From SIG714 sp045629725 (lineage in GTDB: Bacteria; Bacillota; Clostridia; Oscillospirales; CAG-272): a stretch of DNA of 14,613 nucleotides. How positions within the stretch are numbered: position 1 is the first letter of the stretch; every line of letters starts with the position of its first letter. Below are positions 6,946 through 14,613 of this stretch, one piece after another. A program made the position numbers and the translations under genes. The DNA is taken from assembly GCA_045629725.1 (NCBI GenBank), contig JAZQRT010000171.1, forward strand, positions 1 through 14,613, read 5' to 3'. Under the pieces are notes generated by a model. That model worked only from the letters and a program-made list of their open reading frames with translations. It had not been told where the DNA came from and made no database searches.

Positions 6946-7154
6946 GCACTTTTTTGCATATTCTTCACAATTTACAAAAAAATTTATTCGTTAAAATAAA
7001 AAATATAGAATTTACTGCCCACTTCCCGTAACTCACCTATTATATCAACAGATTACTTGTTTACTCGGCACCCCAAAACACCGCATGATAAACATTTCCC
7101 TTCTTAATACACCTCTTTAAAATTATTATATTCCAAGAAAGAATAAATTTCGGC

Positions 7155-7180
7155 AAAACAAAAAAGCGGTCCTCGACCGC
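7155..7180 (-). terminator. Second, unassigned terminator hairpin downstream of dxs
   Basis: GCGGTC (7166-7171) and GACCGC (7175-7180) form a 6-bp GC-rich stem with a 3-base loop, followed on the minus strand by TTTTTTGTTTT. It lies about 130 bases past the dxs stop, beyond the dxs terminator, so it is either a backup or ends a separate short transcript. Confidence 0.7.
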
Positions 7181-7254
7181 AGGGAAAAACCGTACTCCGC
7201 ACGAGTGCGCCTTTCTTTAATTATTTAAACCTAAAACAGAGTAATTTCCTATTA

Positions 7255-7300
7255 AATAAAAAAAGGCTATTAAAACCTTTGTCAAGTTTTTTAGCCTTTT
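7255..7300 (-). terminator. Rho-independent terminator of dxs
   Basis: AAAAGGCTA on the minus strand (7292-7300) pairs with TAGCCTTTT (7261-7269) across a 22-base loop and runs into TTT-A-TTT. It starts 9 bases past the dxs stop. The loop contains TTGACA (minus strand, 7280-7285). Confidence 0.75.
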
Positions 7301-7308
7301 ATAAAATT

Positions 7309-9177
7309 TTATTTTTCCAACACCTCTGAAATGTCCTCAGCAGAAATTCCGCAGGTCTTGAAAAGGTGTTCTTTCTTGTTCGAATGTCCGAAGGAATCGA
7401 TGGCAAGGATTGAGAAACGCTTATTTTTAAGCTTGGGGCTTGATGCCATAAGGCTATAAAGAGTCATTCCCATACCTCCGCCTCTGATGCCTTCTTCAAG
7501 AAAGACGATCTTTCCCGCGTTTTCTGAGATCATACCTGCCAGTGAATTTACAAATTCCTCCGTTTTTTCAATGGTCTCAAGAAGGATTATACCTGTTTTT
7601 TCAGTTCCCTGATATTTTGAAAGTGCCTTTTGAGCCTCTTGTGTGATCTTACCGTAAGTAACGATCACCGTGTCAGCTGAGCCCTCAAAGCTTTTCTTTA
7701 CAAATCGCATACTGCCGTTTTCGGATACTCTTGAAAAGCCTTCCAGCTTTGTTTCATCACCGCTTTTGTATCTTATAAATACCGGTGAAGATTTTTCCTT
7801 CATGGCTTCGTCAAAAGCAAGGTCAAAGCCTTCAAAATCTATGGGCATAAAAAGCCTTGTATTGGGAACCGAAAGCACCATGGACACATCAAAAATTCCG
7901 TGATGGGTGGGTCCGTCCGCAAGAGCAAGACCTGCTCTGTCAATACAAAACACAACAGGCAAAGATTGAAGTGCGGCATCGTGTATCATATTGTCATAGG
8001 CACGCTGCAGGAAAGTAGAATAAACTGCAAAAACAGGCTTCATATCTGCGGCGCAAAGACCTGCGGAAAAGGTTGCGGCGTGTTCCTCTGCAATACCGAC
8101 ATCAAAAAATCTGTCGGGGTGCTGCCTTGAAAATTCTTCAAGACCTGTACCGTAGCTCATAGCAGCGGTAATAGCACAAAGCTTCTTATCTTTTTCGGCT
8201 TTTTCGCACATAACCTTGCCGAAATGCTCGGAGAATGTGGGAGTTATGGCTGTTCCTGCAGGAGATATTCCGTGGAAATATCCCGGATCCTTTTCTGCGG
8301 GAGAATATCCCTTCCCTTTACAGGTCTTTACGTGAACGATAGAGCATCCACCGAATTCCTTTGCTTCCCTTAAAAGTCTTTCTGTTCTTGCAAGATCGTT
8401 GCCGTCACAGGGACCGAGATAATATATACCCATATCTTCAAAGAAATTGCTTTGGAAAAGCATATCCTTGAGAGATTTTTTTCTTTGTCTTACAAATTTT
8501 ACAAAGCTTCTTCCTACGAGCGGTATTTTTGATATACCTTTTCTAATGGATTTTTTTACCGAATAATATTTTTTTGACGAGCGAACCCTTGCGATATAAT
8601 TTGCAAATCCTCCGATGTTTTTGGAAATGGACATTTCGTTTTCGTTAAGGATAATAACAAGACGCAGGTCCTCGTGGCAGTTATTGAGGGCTTCGTGTAT
8701 CATTCCGCAGGTATAAGCGCCATCGCCCACAACGGCAATGGCAAATCTTTTTCCGCCCCTTATTCTTTCAGCCTCGGCAAAACCGATGGCGGCAGAAAGG
8801 GAGGTCCCCGCATGTCCCACACCAAAAGCATCATAGGGACTTTCTCTGCGGCATTCAAAGCCGAGAAGTCCGCCGGGGGTTCTGAGTGTCTTGAAATCCT
8901 CATAACGTCCCGTCAAAAGCTTATGTACATATGACTGATGCCCAACGTCAAATATAAGCTTATCCTCGGGCATATCAAAGACTCTGTGAATTGCGGCGGT
9001 AAGCTCAACAACACCAAGGTTTGAGGCAAGATGTCCGCCGTTTTTTCTGACTGTGGAAATAAGCTCATGTCTTACCTCCCCGCAAAGGGCGCTGCTTTCC
9101 TCTGTACTCAGTTTTTTTATATCCTCGGGGGAATTTATCTTACCAAGATATTTATAATTGTCATGACTTTCATTCAT
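7309..9177 (-). CDS. dxs: 1-deoxy-D-xylulose-5-phosphate synthase
   Basis: A 622-residue thiamine-diphosphate enzyme that condenses pyruvate and glyceraldehyde 3-phosphate to 1-deoxy-D-xylulose 5-phosphate, the first step of the non-mevalonate isoprenoid pathway and a feed for thiamine and pyridoxal synthesis. Visible features are HLASNLGVVELT (about 49-60), DVGHQSYVHKLLTGR (about 77-91), the thiamine-diphosphate motif starting GDGAYT (about 151) and ending at ALNN, the catalytic Glu near 364 in IAEEHAATFSAG, and DRAGLALADGPTHHGIFD (about 413-430). Length matches the family (about 620). I chose the ATG at 9177 because AGGA sits 8 bases upstream. The ATG at 9186 touches the same AGG with no spacer. 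It is the second gene of a two-gene operon, 37 bases after the GIY-YIG gene and followed by a terminator. Confidence 0.97.
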   Translation of the reverse strand: MNESHDNYKYLGKINSPEDIKKLSTEESSALCGEVRHELISTVRKNGGHLASNLGVVELTAAIHRVFDMPEDKLIFDVGHQSYVHKLLTGRYEDFKTLRTPGGLLGFECRRESPYDAFGVGHAGTSLSAAIGFAEAERIRGGKRFAIAVVGDGAYTCGMIHEALNNCHEDLRLVIILNENEMSISKNIGGFANYIARVRSSKKYYSVKKSIRKGISKIPLVGRSFVKFVRQRKKSLKDMLFQSNFFEDMGIYYLGPCDGNDLARTERLLREAKEFGGCSIVHVKTCKGKGYSPAEKDPGYFHGISPAGTAITPTFSEHFGKVMCEKAEKDKKLCAITAAMSYGTGLEEFSRQHPDRFFDVGIAEEHAATFSAGLCAADMKPVFAVYSTFLQRAYDNMIHDAALQSLPVVFCIDRAGLALADGPTHHGIFDVSMVLSVPNTRLFMPIDFEGFDLAFDEAMKEKSSPVFIRYKSGDETKLEGFSRVSENGSMRFVKKSFEGSADTVIVTYGKITQEAQKALSKYQGTEKTGIILLETIEKTEEFVNSLAGMISENAGKIVFLEEGIRGGGMGMTLYSLMASSPKLKNKRFSILAIDSFGHSNKKEHLFKTCGISAEDISEVLEK

Positions 9178-9214
9178 AATTATCATCCTGTTTACTTTTT
9201 ATTCTTTAAGAGAG

Positions 9215-9460
9215 TCATTCCGTTTTGGAATAAAGGAGCTTTTTGGACCTCGGCAGCTTTTTAATAGCCGCTTCGGTTCTCAGTGCCTCACTTTTAGAGG
9301 AACACGGAAACACCTTCAAAAGCTTCACGGGAAGTCTTGCTCGGGTATATTTTGCCCCAAGCCCCTTATTGTGAGTTATAATCCTTGACTCAATATCGTT
9401 TGTCATTCCCGTGTAGAGTGTTCCGTCATTACAGGAAAGAATATAGACACACCATTCCAT
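9215..9460 (-). CDS. Small GIY-YIG nuclease-domain protein (YhbQ/UPF0213-like)
   Basis: An 81-residue protein consisting of a single GIY-YIG domain. The two hallmark strands are CVYIL (4-8) and LYTGMT (15-20), followed by Arg26 in the first helix and the metal-binding Glu63 in the ALRTEAAIKK helix, with a basic tail (KKLPRSKK). Such small proteins are widespread in bacteria. Nuclease activity is known for some relatives, but the cellular role is not settled. The start has a very strong ribosome binding site (AGGAGG, 8 bases upstream) and a consensus promoter immediately before it. It leads an operon with dxs, with which no functional link is known. Confidence 0.92.
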   Translation of the reverse strand: MEWCVYILSCNDGTLYTGMTNDIESRIITHNKGLGAKYTRARLPVKLLKVFPCSSKSEALRTEAAIKKLPRSKKLLYSKTE

Positions 9461-9481
9461 AAAGCTTCCTCCTATCGAGTT

Positions 9482-9510
9482 ATTATATCACATAAAGCCT
9501 TACTTGTCAA
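9482..9510 (-). promoter_or_regulatory. Consensus sigma-A promoter of the GIY-YIG/dxs operon
   Basis: On the minus strand, TTGACA (9505-9510) and TATAAT (9482-9487) are separated by 17 bases, a perfect match at both boxes. The -35 box overlaps the stop codon of the upstream zinc-ribbon membrane protein gene, so this operon can be expressed independently of the acyltransferase pair. Confidence 0.9.
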
Positions 9511-10205
9511 ATAAAGAATATTTTTTCAAGAGATTCCCTTAGAGGACGGCATATTGCAATAACAATGAGAAACATTCCGATTATAAATGATGCCGCCAAA
9601 GAGTATACGGACCAGAATATAAAGCGGTCAAATCCGAAGGTAATATTTATCATAAGCTCGCAAAGGAAGGATATTGCACCGCATCCCATAACGGCGCCTC
9701 CCGCAATATAAAGATGACCGCGCCTTACGTATTTACAAAGAGTTATAACTGCTGTAACCAGAATACCAACTGCCCCTGTAACGGGAAAAGCAAGAGATAA
9801 AAACCAATGACCTCCGCTTGCAAGGTTTATATATAACAGGTAAAGGATAATTGCCGCAAAATCAACAGGTACAAAGATCACAGGATTGGGACGGCGAAAC
9901 CATACGGGAAGGACCACGATCACGTAGGAGATCGCCAGAGCGAGCATAACGTATCCAGACCAAGTTACTGCGGAATTTATTTTCATATCGCAAAGAAACA
10001 CGATAAGCGCAGGAATAACGCACAGGCTTGAAAGGATAAAAAGGATTCCCACCTTGCTTACCTTTTCTTTTTTTATTTCATTTTTAGGGTAAAGAGGCTC
10101 GCCCTCACCCGAAGTCACCTCAGGATGGCAGACAACGGTTGAACACAGCGGGCAGCTCTTTTCGGAACTTGCAAGCTCAACACCGCATTTAACACAATAT
10201 GCCAT
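9507..10205 (-). CDS. Zinc-ribbon membrane protein with six predicted helices (DUF6320-like)
   Basis: A 232-residue protein. The N-terminus is a short zinc ribbon with two CxxC knuckles (C4/C7 and C18/C21). After a charged linker (about 30-50) come six hydrophobic segments at about 52-72, 81-102, 107-127, 134-157, 165-187 and 194-219. From memory this arrangement matches proteins labelled DUF6320 in gut Firmicutes, whose function is unknown. The start codon lies 3 bases after the acyltransferase stop, with the ribosome binding site (GAGGTG) inside the end of that gene, so the two are almost surely made together. A plausible but unproved idea is that the membrane part brings the acyltransferase to its substrate or supplies it with acyl groups. 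There is no signal peptide, which puts the zinc ribbon on the cytoplasmic side if the N-terminus is inside. Confidence 0.8.
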   Translation of the reverse strand: MAYCVKCGVELASSEKSCPLCSTVVCHPEVTSGEGEPLYPKNEIKKEKVSKVGILFILSSLCVIPALIVFLCDMKINSAVTWSGYVMLALAISYVIVVLPVWFRRPNPVIFVPVDFAAIILYLLYINLASGGHWFLSLAFPVTGAVGILVTAVITLCKYVRRGHLYIAGGAVMGCGAISFLCELMINITFGFDRFIFWSVYSLAASFIIGMFLIVIAICRPLRESLEKIFFI

Positions 10206-10208
10206 TTA

Positions 10209-11498
10209 TTAATACACCTCGCTTTGATTACTTTGAATATTTACGCGGATACCGAGCTTTACAAGGTTTGTAAAGAATATTCTTTCAAGGTCGGTCTCCT
10301 TAATATTGCGGATAAAATTCACATAAACCTTGCCCTTGTAGGTAGCAACGGAGCAGTTATTTGGCGTTGAAGCAGGGGTTCCGATAATAAAATCGAATCT
10401 GTCAACGTATTTTTCCATTTCTTCGGGAAGACGGATAACTCCGAGATTTGAGATATTAAGACAAGAGGTAGTTTCTCCGACTGCGTTGTATACCGCTTTC
10501 ATGATAAGATTTTTTACAAAAAGGGGAGGAATTCTTGTGAATATGGATTTTTCAGCGTCTGTATTTACCTTTATTCTTGCTGACATTTTCTGAGGAGTTA
10601 TCTCCTCTCCCATTTGATGATGTACCGCAGTTGCAAGCTCCTTCAGTGTGTATTCACCGAGGCGCGGGTCAATACCGGGAGTAATATACTGAGAGAAATT
10701 ACGTAAAGTACGGGCACCGTAAAGCCGTCTTAAGTTTACGGGTATCAGTACCTTCACCGGACGTTGACGGGAGATCTTTGGAACGCTTGTGTTTTGATGT
10801 TCAATAAGAGATTTCAGCATAACGGCACAGAGAAATTCCGTAACACTGACTCCGTATTCGTGAGCGGCATGTAGAAGTTCGCCTGCATCAAGGGTTCCAA
10901 CCGTAAGGTCAAGGAATTTTCCTTCCTTTTTTGTTCCCTTTAATTTATAGGTTTTTGCGTCCCCTCTGGGGCGTGGCACTCTGCCTTCATGTTTCAAGAA
11001 GCAATCCTCAAGCTCCTCGGGATTTATAGGCTCCGAGGGGTCAAGAATATCATTTGAATAGGGGATTTTTGCTCCGTATTTTAGCTTCAGGTATTCAGCT
11101 GTAAGACTTTTTAAAAATATCATTCCGCCCGTGCCGTCGGTGATGGAATGAAAATATTCTACTGCGATTCGGTTTTTATAGGAAATAACACGTATAGCAG
11201 ATTTGCCAAGCTCCTTTTTTGATTCAACGATAAGTGGACAGGGACCTTCCTCGCGCACCCTTGGAGCCTTAGGCATTTCTTCAAGGTAATACCAGAATAG
11301 CCCGTGCTTTAATCTTGCACACACTGAAGGAAAACGCCTGTGAATATTATCAAGCGCCTGCTGTAAAATTACGTTATCAACGTTTTCCGAAAGAGTGGCA
11401 GAAAGCCTGAAAAAATTGATCCATCCCCGTCTTTTTGCGGCAGGGTATATTTTGGCTGCATTGTCAAGCTTGAGCCAGTGGAGTTTTTGCTTTTTCAT
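10209..11498 (-). CDS. HxxxDG acyltransferase (alcohol acetyltransferase / condensation-domain superfamily)
   Basis: A 429-residue cytoplasmic protein of the CoA-dependent acyltransferase superfamily (alcohol acetyltransferases, PapA-type enzymes, condensation domains). The catalytic motif H117-S-I-T-D121-G122 is in YFHSITDGTGG, at the family's usual distance from the N-terminus. The second half has the IPVNLRR segment and LNISNLGVIRLPEEM, which resembles the SNLG element of these enzymes. His117 would deprotonate an alcohol or amine acceptor so that it attacks an acyl thioester. The substrate cannot be inferred. I prefer the ATG at 11498 (AAAGG 7 bases upstream) over the ATG at 11504, which has almost no spacing. 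It is read divergently from the GH89 gene and is followed at once by the zinc-ribbon membrane protein gene, making a compact two-gene unit. Confidence 0.87.
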   Translation of the reverse strand: MKKQKLHWLKLDNAAKIYPAAKRRGWINFFRLSATLSENVDNVILQQALDNIHRRFPSVCARLKHGLFWYYLEEMPKAPRVREEGPCPLIVESKKELGKSAIRVISYKNRIAVEYFHSITDGTGGMIFLKSLTAEYLKLKYGAKIPYSNDILDPSEPINPEELEDCFLKHEGRVPRPRGDAKTYKLKGTKKEGKFLDLTVGTLDAGELLHAAHEYGVSVTEFLCAVMLKSLIEHQNTSVPKISRQRPVKVLIPVNLRRLYGARTLRNFSQYITPGIDPRLGEYTLKELATAVHHQMGEEITPQKMSARIKVNTDAEKSIFTRIPPLFVKNLIMKAVYNAVGETTSCLNISNLGVIRLPEEMEKYVDRFDFIIGTPASTPNNCSVATYKGKVYVNFIRNIKETDLERIFFTNLVKLGIRVNIQSNQSEVY

Positions 11499-11533
11499 AG
11501 ACATACCTTTTTTAAAAAAATGTTACTTATTTA

Positions 11534-11562
11534 TTGACAAATCGAAAATGATAAACTATAAT
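11534..11562 (+). promoter_or_regulatory. Consensus sigma-A promoter of the GH89 gene
   Basis: TTGACA (11534-11539) and TATAAT (11557-11562) are separated by exactly 17 bases, a perfect match. Transcription should start near 11569, about 95 bases before the ATG. A minus-strand TATAGT (11555-11560) overlaps its -10 and could serve the divergent acyltransferase gene, but no good -35 goes with it. Confidence 0.9.
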
Positions 11563-11566
11563 GTCG

Positions 11567-11594
11567 GTGGATTGTATACAAAAATACAATCCAC
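11567..11594. promoter_or_regulatory. Perfect 11-bp inverted repeat at the GH89 transcription start: probable operator
   Basis: GTGGATTGTAT (11567-11577) is repeated inverted as ATACAATCCAC (11584-11594) with a 6-base gap. It begins 4 bases after the -10 box and covers the expected start site, the classical place for a repressor. Inside it lies a second perfect palindrome, TTGTATACAA (11572-11581), similar to operators of GntR-type (FadR branch) regulators. In RNA it could also form a leader hairpin, but no T-run follows, so it is not a terminator. Confidence 0.65.
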
Positions 11595-11663
11595 AACATT
11601 ATTATACCTAAAAATGAACTTTATTTCAAGGGTATTTTGAAATTTAAAAGGAGAATCTTTATT

Positions 11664-14613
11664 ATGATGAACAAGGAGATTTACAATGTGGCAAAAACGA
11701 AAGCCGTACTTGCTCTTGGCGCAAACGGTGTTTCCATTACAAACGGCATTAAAAAGCCCGAGTCCCATTGGGATGGCGGCGTTGCCCCCACATTTGCAAT
11801 AATTGACCTTGGCGGATATTTCAAGGTTTCTTCCATCAAGCTCATTACCTATTGGGGCGACGGAAGATATTATCACTATGAGATATACGCATCAACAGAC
11901 GGAGTTGACTATGTAAAGATCACGGAAAAGAAGGACAACGAGATCGCAACAAAAGCGGGAGTTCTTCATGAATTTGAGCCAACAGACATGCGCTTTATCC
12001 GTGTTCTTATGCTCTATAACTCAGCAAATCCTTCCTGCCATATCGTACAGTGCGAGGCATTTGGATATGAAAACACCGAGTTTGAGCCTGTAGTACACGA
12101 TTTTACCAAGGAAAACAAAGATAATATCGCATATCTTAAGCCTTGCAGAACCAATTCAAATGCCAGACTTTCATATTTCTGCACCGACGGAAATATAAAC
12201 TCCTACTGGGTTGGAGAGGGCTTTCCAAGATATGCTGACGTTGACCTTCTTGATAACTATAATCTTTCCTCGGTATGTGTTTATACCCCTGCAGGATATG
12301 ATTTCAGGTTCCGTATATATACCTCCCTTGACGGTGTCAAATTTGATCTTGCGAGAAAGGGCGTAGTCCATGACGGAGAAGGCTTCTGCGAGGTCATGAT
12401 GGATGGGCTTGAAGCAAGGATCATCAGAACCATGATAACCTATTCATCGTCAGGCCCCGGCGGAGCTTCCATGATATCCCAGATCAAGGCGTACGGTGAA
12501 AAATCAGGAACGTCCGTAATACCAACGAGAAAGACTCTTGAGCTTGAGTCCTACGAGGACTGGTTAAAGCGCAATCACGGTGTTGATATCGGAAAGCTTG
12601 AAAAGTCAAACGGCAGATATGACGTAAAAAAGACCTATACGGAAAAGGACACAAAGGACGCACTTGCAGGTCTTATCACGAGAATTATAGGTGCCGAGTG
12701 GACGGATAAATTCACCTTTGATATCAAGGACACCGAGTGCGGTAATTACTACAAAGTTTCCCCGGCGGACGGGAAAATTCATATAACCGCCGACTGCGGC
12801 GTTTCTGCAGCAAGAGGTTTGGGAGATTATCTGCGTGATTATTGCAAGGTACAGATAACTCAGCAGACCAAGCAGGTGAATATGCCCGCTGTCCTTCCCA
12901 TGCCCGAGAACGAGATATTAGTAAAAACACCCTACGAGGTCAGATACGCTTATAACTATTGCACACTTTCCTATACCATGCCCTTCTTTGGTTACGAGGA
13001 GTGGCAAAAAGAGTTGGACTTCCTTATGATCTCCGGTGTAAACCTTATTCTTGATCTTACGGCAACCGAAGCACTTTGGGTCCATTACCTCCAAAAGCTC
13101 GGCTATACCGTGGATGAAGCTAAGGATTATATCTGCGGATATTGCTACAAGGCTTGGTGGCTCATGGGTAATCTTGAGGGTACCTGCGGTACAGTCAGCG
13201 ACTCTTGGGTGATCGATACCCTTGAAATGGCAAGAGTTAACCAGCGCTATATGACGGTAATGGGTGCGATGCCTGCACTTCAAACCTTTGTAGGTGCCAT
13301 GCCCGCAACCTTTGGCAGACTTGCAAAGCCACACCTTGATAAAATGGGATTTTCCGATATCGGTGAGTATATGGCGCCACAGGGTACTTGGGCGGGAGGC
13401 TTCATCCGTCCCAATATCGTAAAGACAAGCTATGACGGCTACAGCTATCTTGCCGAGGAATTTTATAAGAGTCAGGATTTCGTATACGGACAGAACACGG
13501 ACTATTACTGCGGCGATGTTTGCCACGAGGGCGGAATCGTTCCCTCCGATCTTTCAAAGCCCGAAATGGCTCGAAAGATACTTGACGAGCTTATGAAATC
13601 AAACGAGAAGGCAAGATGGATACTTCAGGCTTGGTGGGACAACCCCATGAAAGAAACCTTGGATGGATTTGCCGAGTTCAGAAGCACAAACGTCATAATA
13701 CTTGACCTCGCCGCTCTTGCAAAGCCAAGATGGTCCAACACGGAAACTTGGGGAGGAAAGGAATTCGGCGGCTGCGGATGGATATTCTGTATGCTTGATA
13801 ACTACGGAGGCAGAACGGGAGTGCACGGCAGACTTGATAAAATGTCCCAAGATATCGCAAACGCCGTAAACAATTCCTCTCTTATGAAGGGGATCGGAAT
13901 AACACCCGAGGGAACTCTCAAAAATCCCGTTGTTTTCGATCTTTTCTGGGAAATGGCGTGGAAGACCGAAAAGGTGGATATCGGCGCTTGGCTTGATGAA
14001 TACATACTCCGCCGTTACGGAAAAAAGACCGAATCCATGAAAAAGGCGTGGGATATATTCGAAAAAACTCTTTACGGCGTTGATACCTATGACGGAACGG
14101 ATAAGAATAATATAATCAACGAAAATCCCTCTCTTGCAAAGGGATATTGTACAGGTCCATACTTTAAGATAAAGTATTCAAGATCCGAATTTGAAAAAGG
14201 TGTTGAGTATTTCATGGAAAATGCCGATAGCATGATGGGTAATGAGGGATTTGTATATGATGCCGTTGACTTTATGCGCCAGATGCTTACAAATGCCACG
14301 GACGATTATTTTGAGGCGATGAAAATATCCGTTGAGGAGCTTGACCTTGCAAAATTCCAAAAGGCAAAAAAGAAGTTCCTCGGTGCCATGGAGCTTATAA
14401 ACGAGCTCTGTCTTTACAACAAAGCAGACCGCATGGGAGAATGGCTTGGCAGAATTTACGATTTCATAAATGACGATCGCAACGGTGAGTACGACGATTA
14501 TTCTGTTGAAATGATGAGAATAAACGCCAAGGCTCTTGTAACTTCTTGGGCTTCCTCTCCTATCAACAACTACGGTTGCCGTCAGTACGAAGGACTCATG
14601 ACCGACTATTATT
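11664..14613 (+). CDS. GH89 alpha-N-acetylglucosaminidase with two N-terminal discoidin-like domains, cut off by window edge
   Basis: An uninterrupted frame of 983 codons with no stop before the right edge. The start has AAAAGGAG about 10 bases upstream. Residues about 10-137 and 150-280 look like two F5/8 type C (CBM32-like) sugar-binding domains, each with the DLGGYFKVSSIKLITYWG or VDLLDNYNLSSVCVY type of strand pattern. Then come the GH89 N-terminal alpha/beta domain (about 325-400), the catalytic barrel (about 425-770, with YCTLSYTMPFFGYEEWQKEL, NLILDLTATEALW and AWWLMGNLEG) and the start of the helical C-terminal domain. The expected catalytic pair is present: Glu622 in CHEGG and Glu749 in ITPEG, 127 residues apart, similar to human NAGLU and the Clostridium perfringens enzyme. 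The family removes terminal alpha-linked GlcNAc, for example from gastric mucin or heparan sulfate. No signal peptide is visible, which is unusual for an enzyme with sugar-binding modules. Confidence 0.93.
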   Translation, partial: MMNKEIYNVAKTKAVLALGANGVSITNGIKKPESHWDGGVAPTFAIIDLGGYFKVSSIKLITYWGDGRYYHYEIYASTDGVDYVKITEKKDNEIATKAGVLHEFEPTDMRFIRVLMLYNSANPSCHIVQCEAFGYENTEFEPVVHDFTKENKDNIAYLKPCRTNSNARLSYFCTDGNINSYWVGEGFPRYADVDLLDNYNLSSVCVYTPAGYDFRFRIYTSLDGVKFDLARKGVVHDGEGFCEVMMDGLEARIIRTMITYSSSGPGGASMISQIKAYGEKSGTSVIPTRKTLELESYEDWLKRNHGVDIGKLEKSNGRYDVKKTYTEKDTKDALAGLITRIIGAEWTDKFTFDIKDTECGNYYKVSPADGKIHITADCGVSAARGLGDYLRDYCKVQITQQTKQVNMPAVLPMPENEILVKTPYEVRYAYNYCTLSYTMPFFGYEEWQKELDFLMISGVNLILDLTATEALWVHYLQKLGYTVDEAKDYICGYCYKAWWLMGNLEGTCGTVSDSWVIDTLEMARVNQRYMTVMGAMPALQTFVGAMPATFGRLAKPHLDKMGFSDIGEYMAPQGTWAGGFIRPNIVKTSYDGYSYLAEEFYKSQDFVYGQNTDYYCGDVCHEGGIVPSDLSKPEMARKILDELMKSNEKARWILQAWWDNPMKETLDGFAEFRSTNVIILDLAALAKPRWSNTETWGGKEFGGCGWIFCMLDNYGGRTGVHGRLDKMSQDIANAVNNSSLMKGIGITPEGTLKNPVVFDLFWEMAWKTEKVDIGAWLDEYILRRYGKKTESMKKAWDIFEKTLYGVDTYDGTDKNNIINENPSLAKGYCTGPYFKIKYSRSEFEKGVEYFMENADSMMGNEGFVYDAVDFMRQMLTNATDDYFEAMKISVEELDLAKFQKAKKKFLGAMELINELCLYNKADRMGEWLGRIYDFINDDRNGEYDDYSVEMMRINAKALVTSWASSPINNYGCRQYEGLMTDYY

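Larger units (their letters stand above)
6946..7308. other. Gene-free AT-rich stretch between dxs and ireB
   Basis: No convincing protein gene is seen. From the dxs side it holds the dxs terminator (7255-7300), an AT-rich gap, a CGCAC/GTGCG hairpin (7199-7210), a second terminator-like hairpin (7155-7180), and an extended -10-like TGATATAAT (7039-7047, minus strand) without a good -35. A 16-codon frame with a purine-rich leader (7045-7095, minus strand) is present but too short to call. The spacing of promoter-like and terminator-like parts allows for a small RNA. Confidence 0.6.

Noticed and set aside
6866..6949. 28-residue extension of IreB from a GTG
   Set aside because: The strong promoter's -10 box (6917-6922) lies inside the extension, so the main transcript would not include the GTG. 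The family is also shorter.
7045..7095. 16-codon frame (begins MFIMRCFGVPSK) with a purine-rich leader
   Set aside because: It is too short to tell from chance, with no promoter of good quality and no known peptide family; left as part of the intergenic description.
12918..13526. 202-codon open frame antisense to the GH89 gene
   Set aside because: It lies wholly opposite a clear GH89 catalytic domain and its translation shows no family features; it is a by-product of the codon bias of the real gene.

Overview
The window looks like a piece of a Bacillota (Clostridia) chromosome, probably from a gut or rumen lineage. The evidence is an IreB-family gene, the non-mevalonate isoprenoid enzyme DXS, purine-rich ribosome binding sites, textbook sigma-A promoters (TTGACA-17-TATAAT), AT-rich intergenic DNA with Rho-independent terminators, and a hairpin-rich intergenic repeat of a type I associate with gut Firmicutes. 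I cannot assign a genus. No RNA genes, transposases, phage genes or CRISPR arrays are visible.

Layout: every gene up to about 11.5 kb is on the minus strand, and the last one is on the plus strand. From left to right: the N-terminal part of a DUF998-like membrane protein (1-402, cut by the window edge); a 355-bp gene-free stretch full of inverted repeats (403-757); an M28-type zinc aminopeptidase (758-2011) co-transcribed behind a GH36 alpha-galactosidase (2044-4206); a terminator; an S11 D-Ala-D-Ala carboxypeptidase homologue whose catalytic motifs are replaced (4333-5658), translationally coupled to the bifunctional riboflavin kinase/FAD synthetase RibF (5655-6554); a terminator-like hairpin; an IreB-family regulator with its own strong promoter (6614-6865); a gene-free stretch with two terminators (6946-7308); DXS (7309-9177) behind a small GIY-YIG protein (9215-9460), both driven by a consensus promoter; a zinc-ribbon six-helix membrane protein (9507-10205) placed 3 bp after an HxxxDG acyltransferase (10209-11498); and, divergently, a GH89 alpha-N-acetylglucosaminidase with two N-terminal discoidin-like domains (11664 to the right edge).

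How the genes relate: the window mixes core metabolism (FAD/FMN synthesis, isoprenoid precursor synthesis) with envelope control (IreB, the inactive-looking S11 protein) and glycan or glycopeptide scavenging (GH36, M28 peptidase, GH89). None of the three hydrolases has an export signal, so they probably act in the cytoplasm on imported oligosaccharides or peptides. No transporter or regulator for them is in the window.

The points most worth a second look are the triple motif loss in the S11 homologue, the acyltransferase/zinc-ribbon membrane protein pair of unknown substrate, the perfect 11-bp inverted repeat at the start site of the GH89 promoter, and the paired hairpin element at 511-651. 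I found no clear-cut new multi-gene system. The acyltransferase pair and the S11 pseudoenzyme are the nearest candidates.
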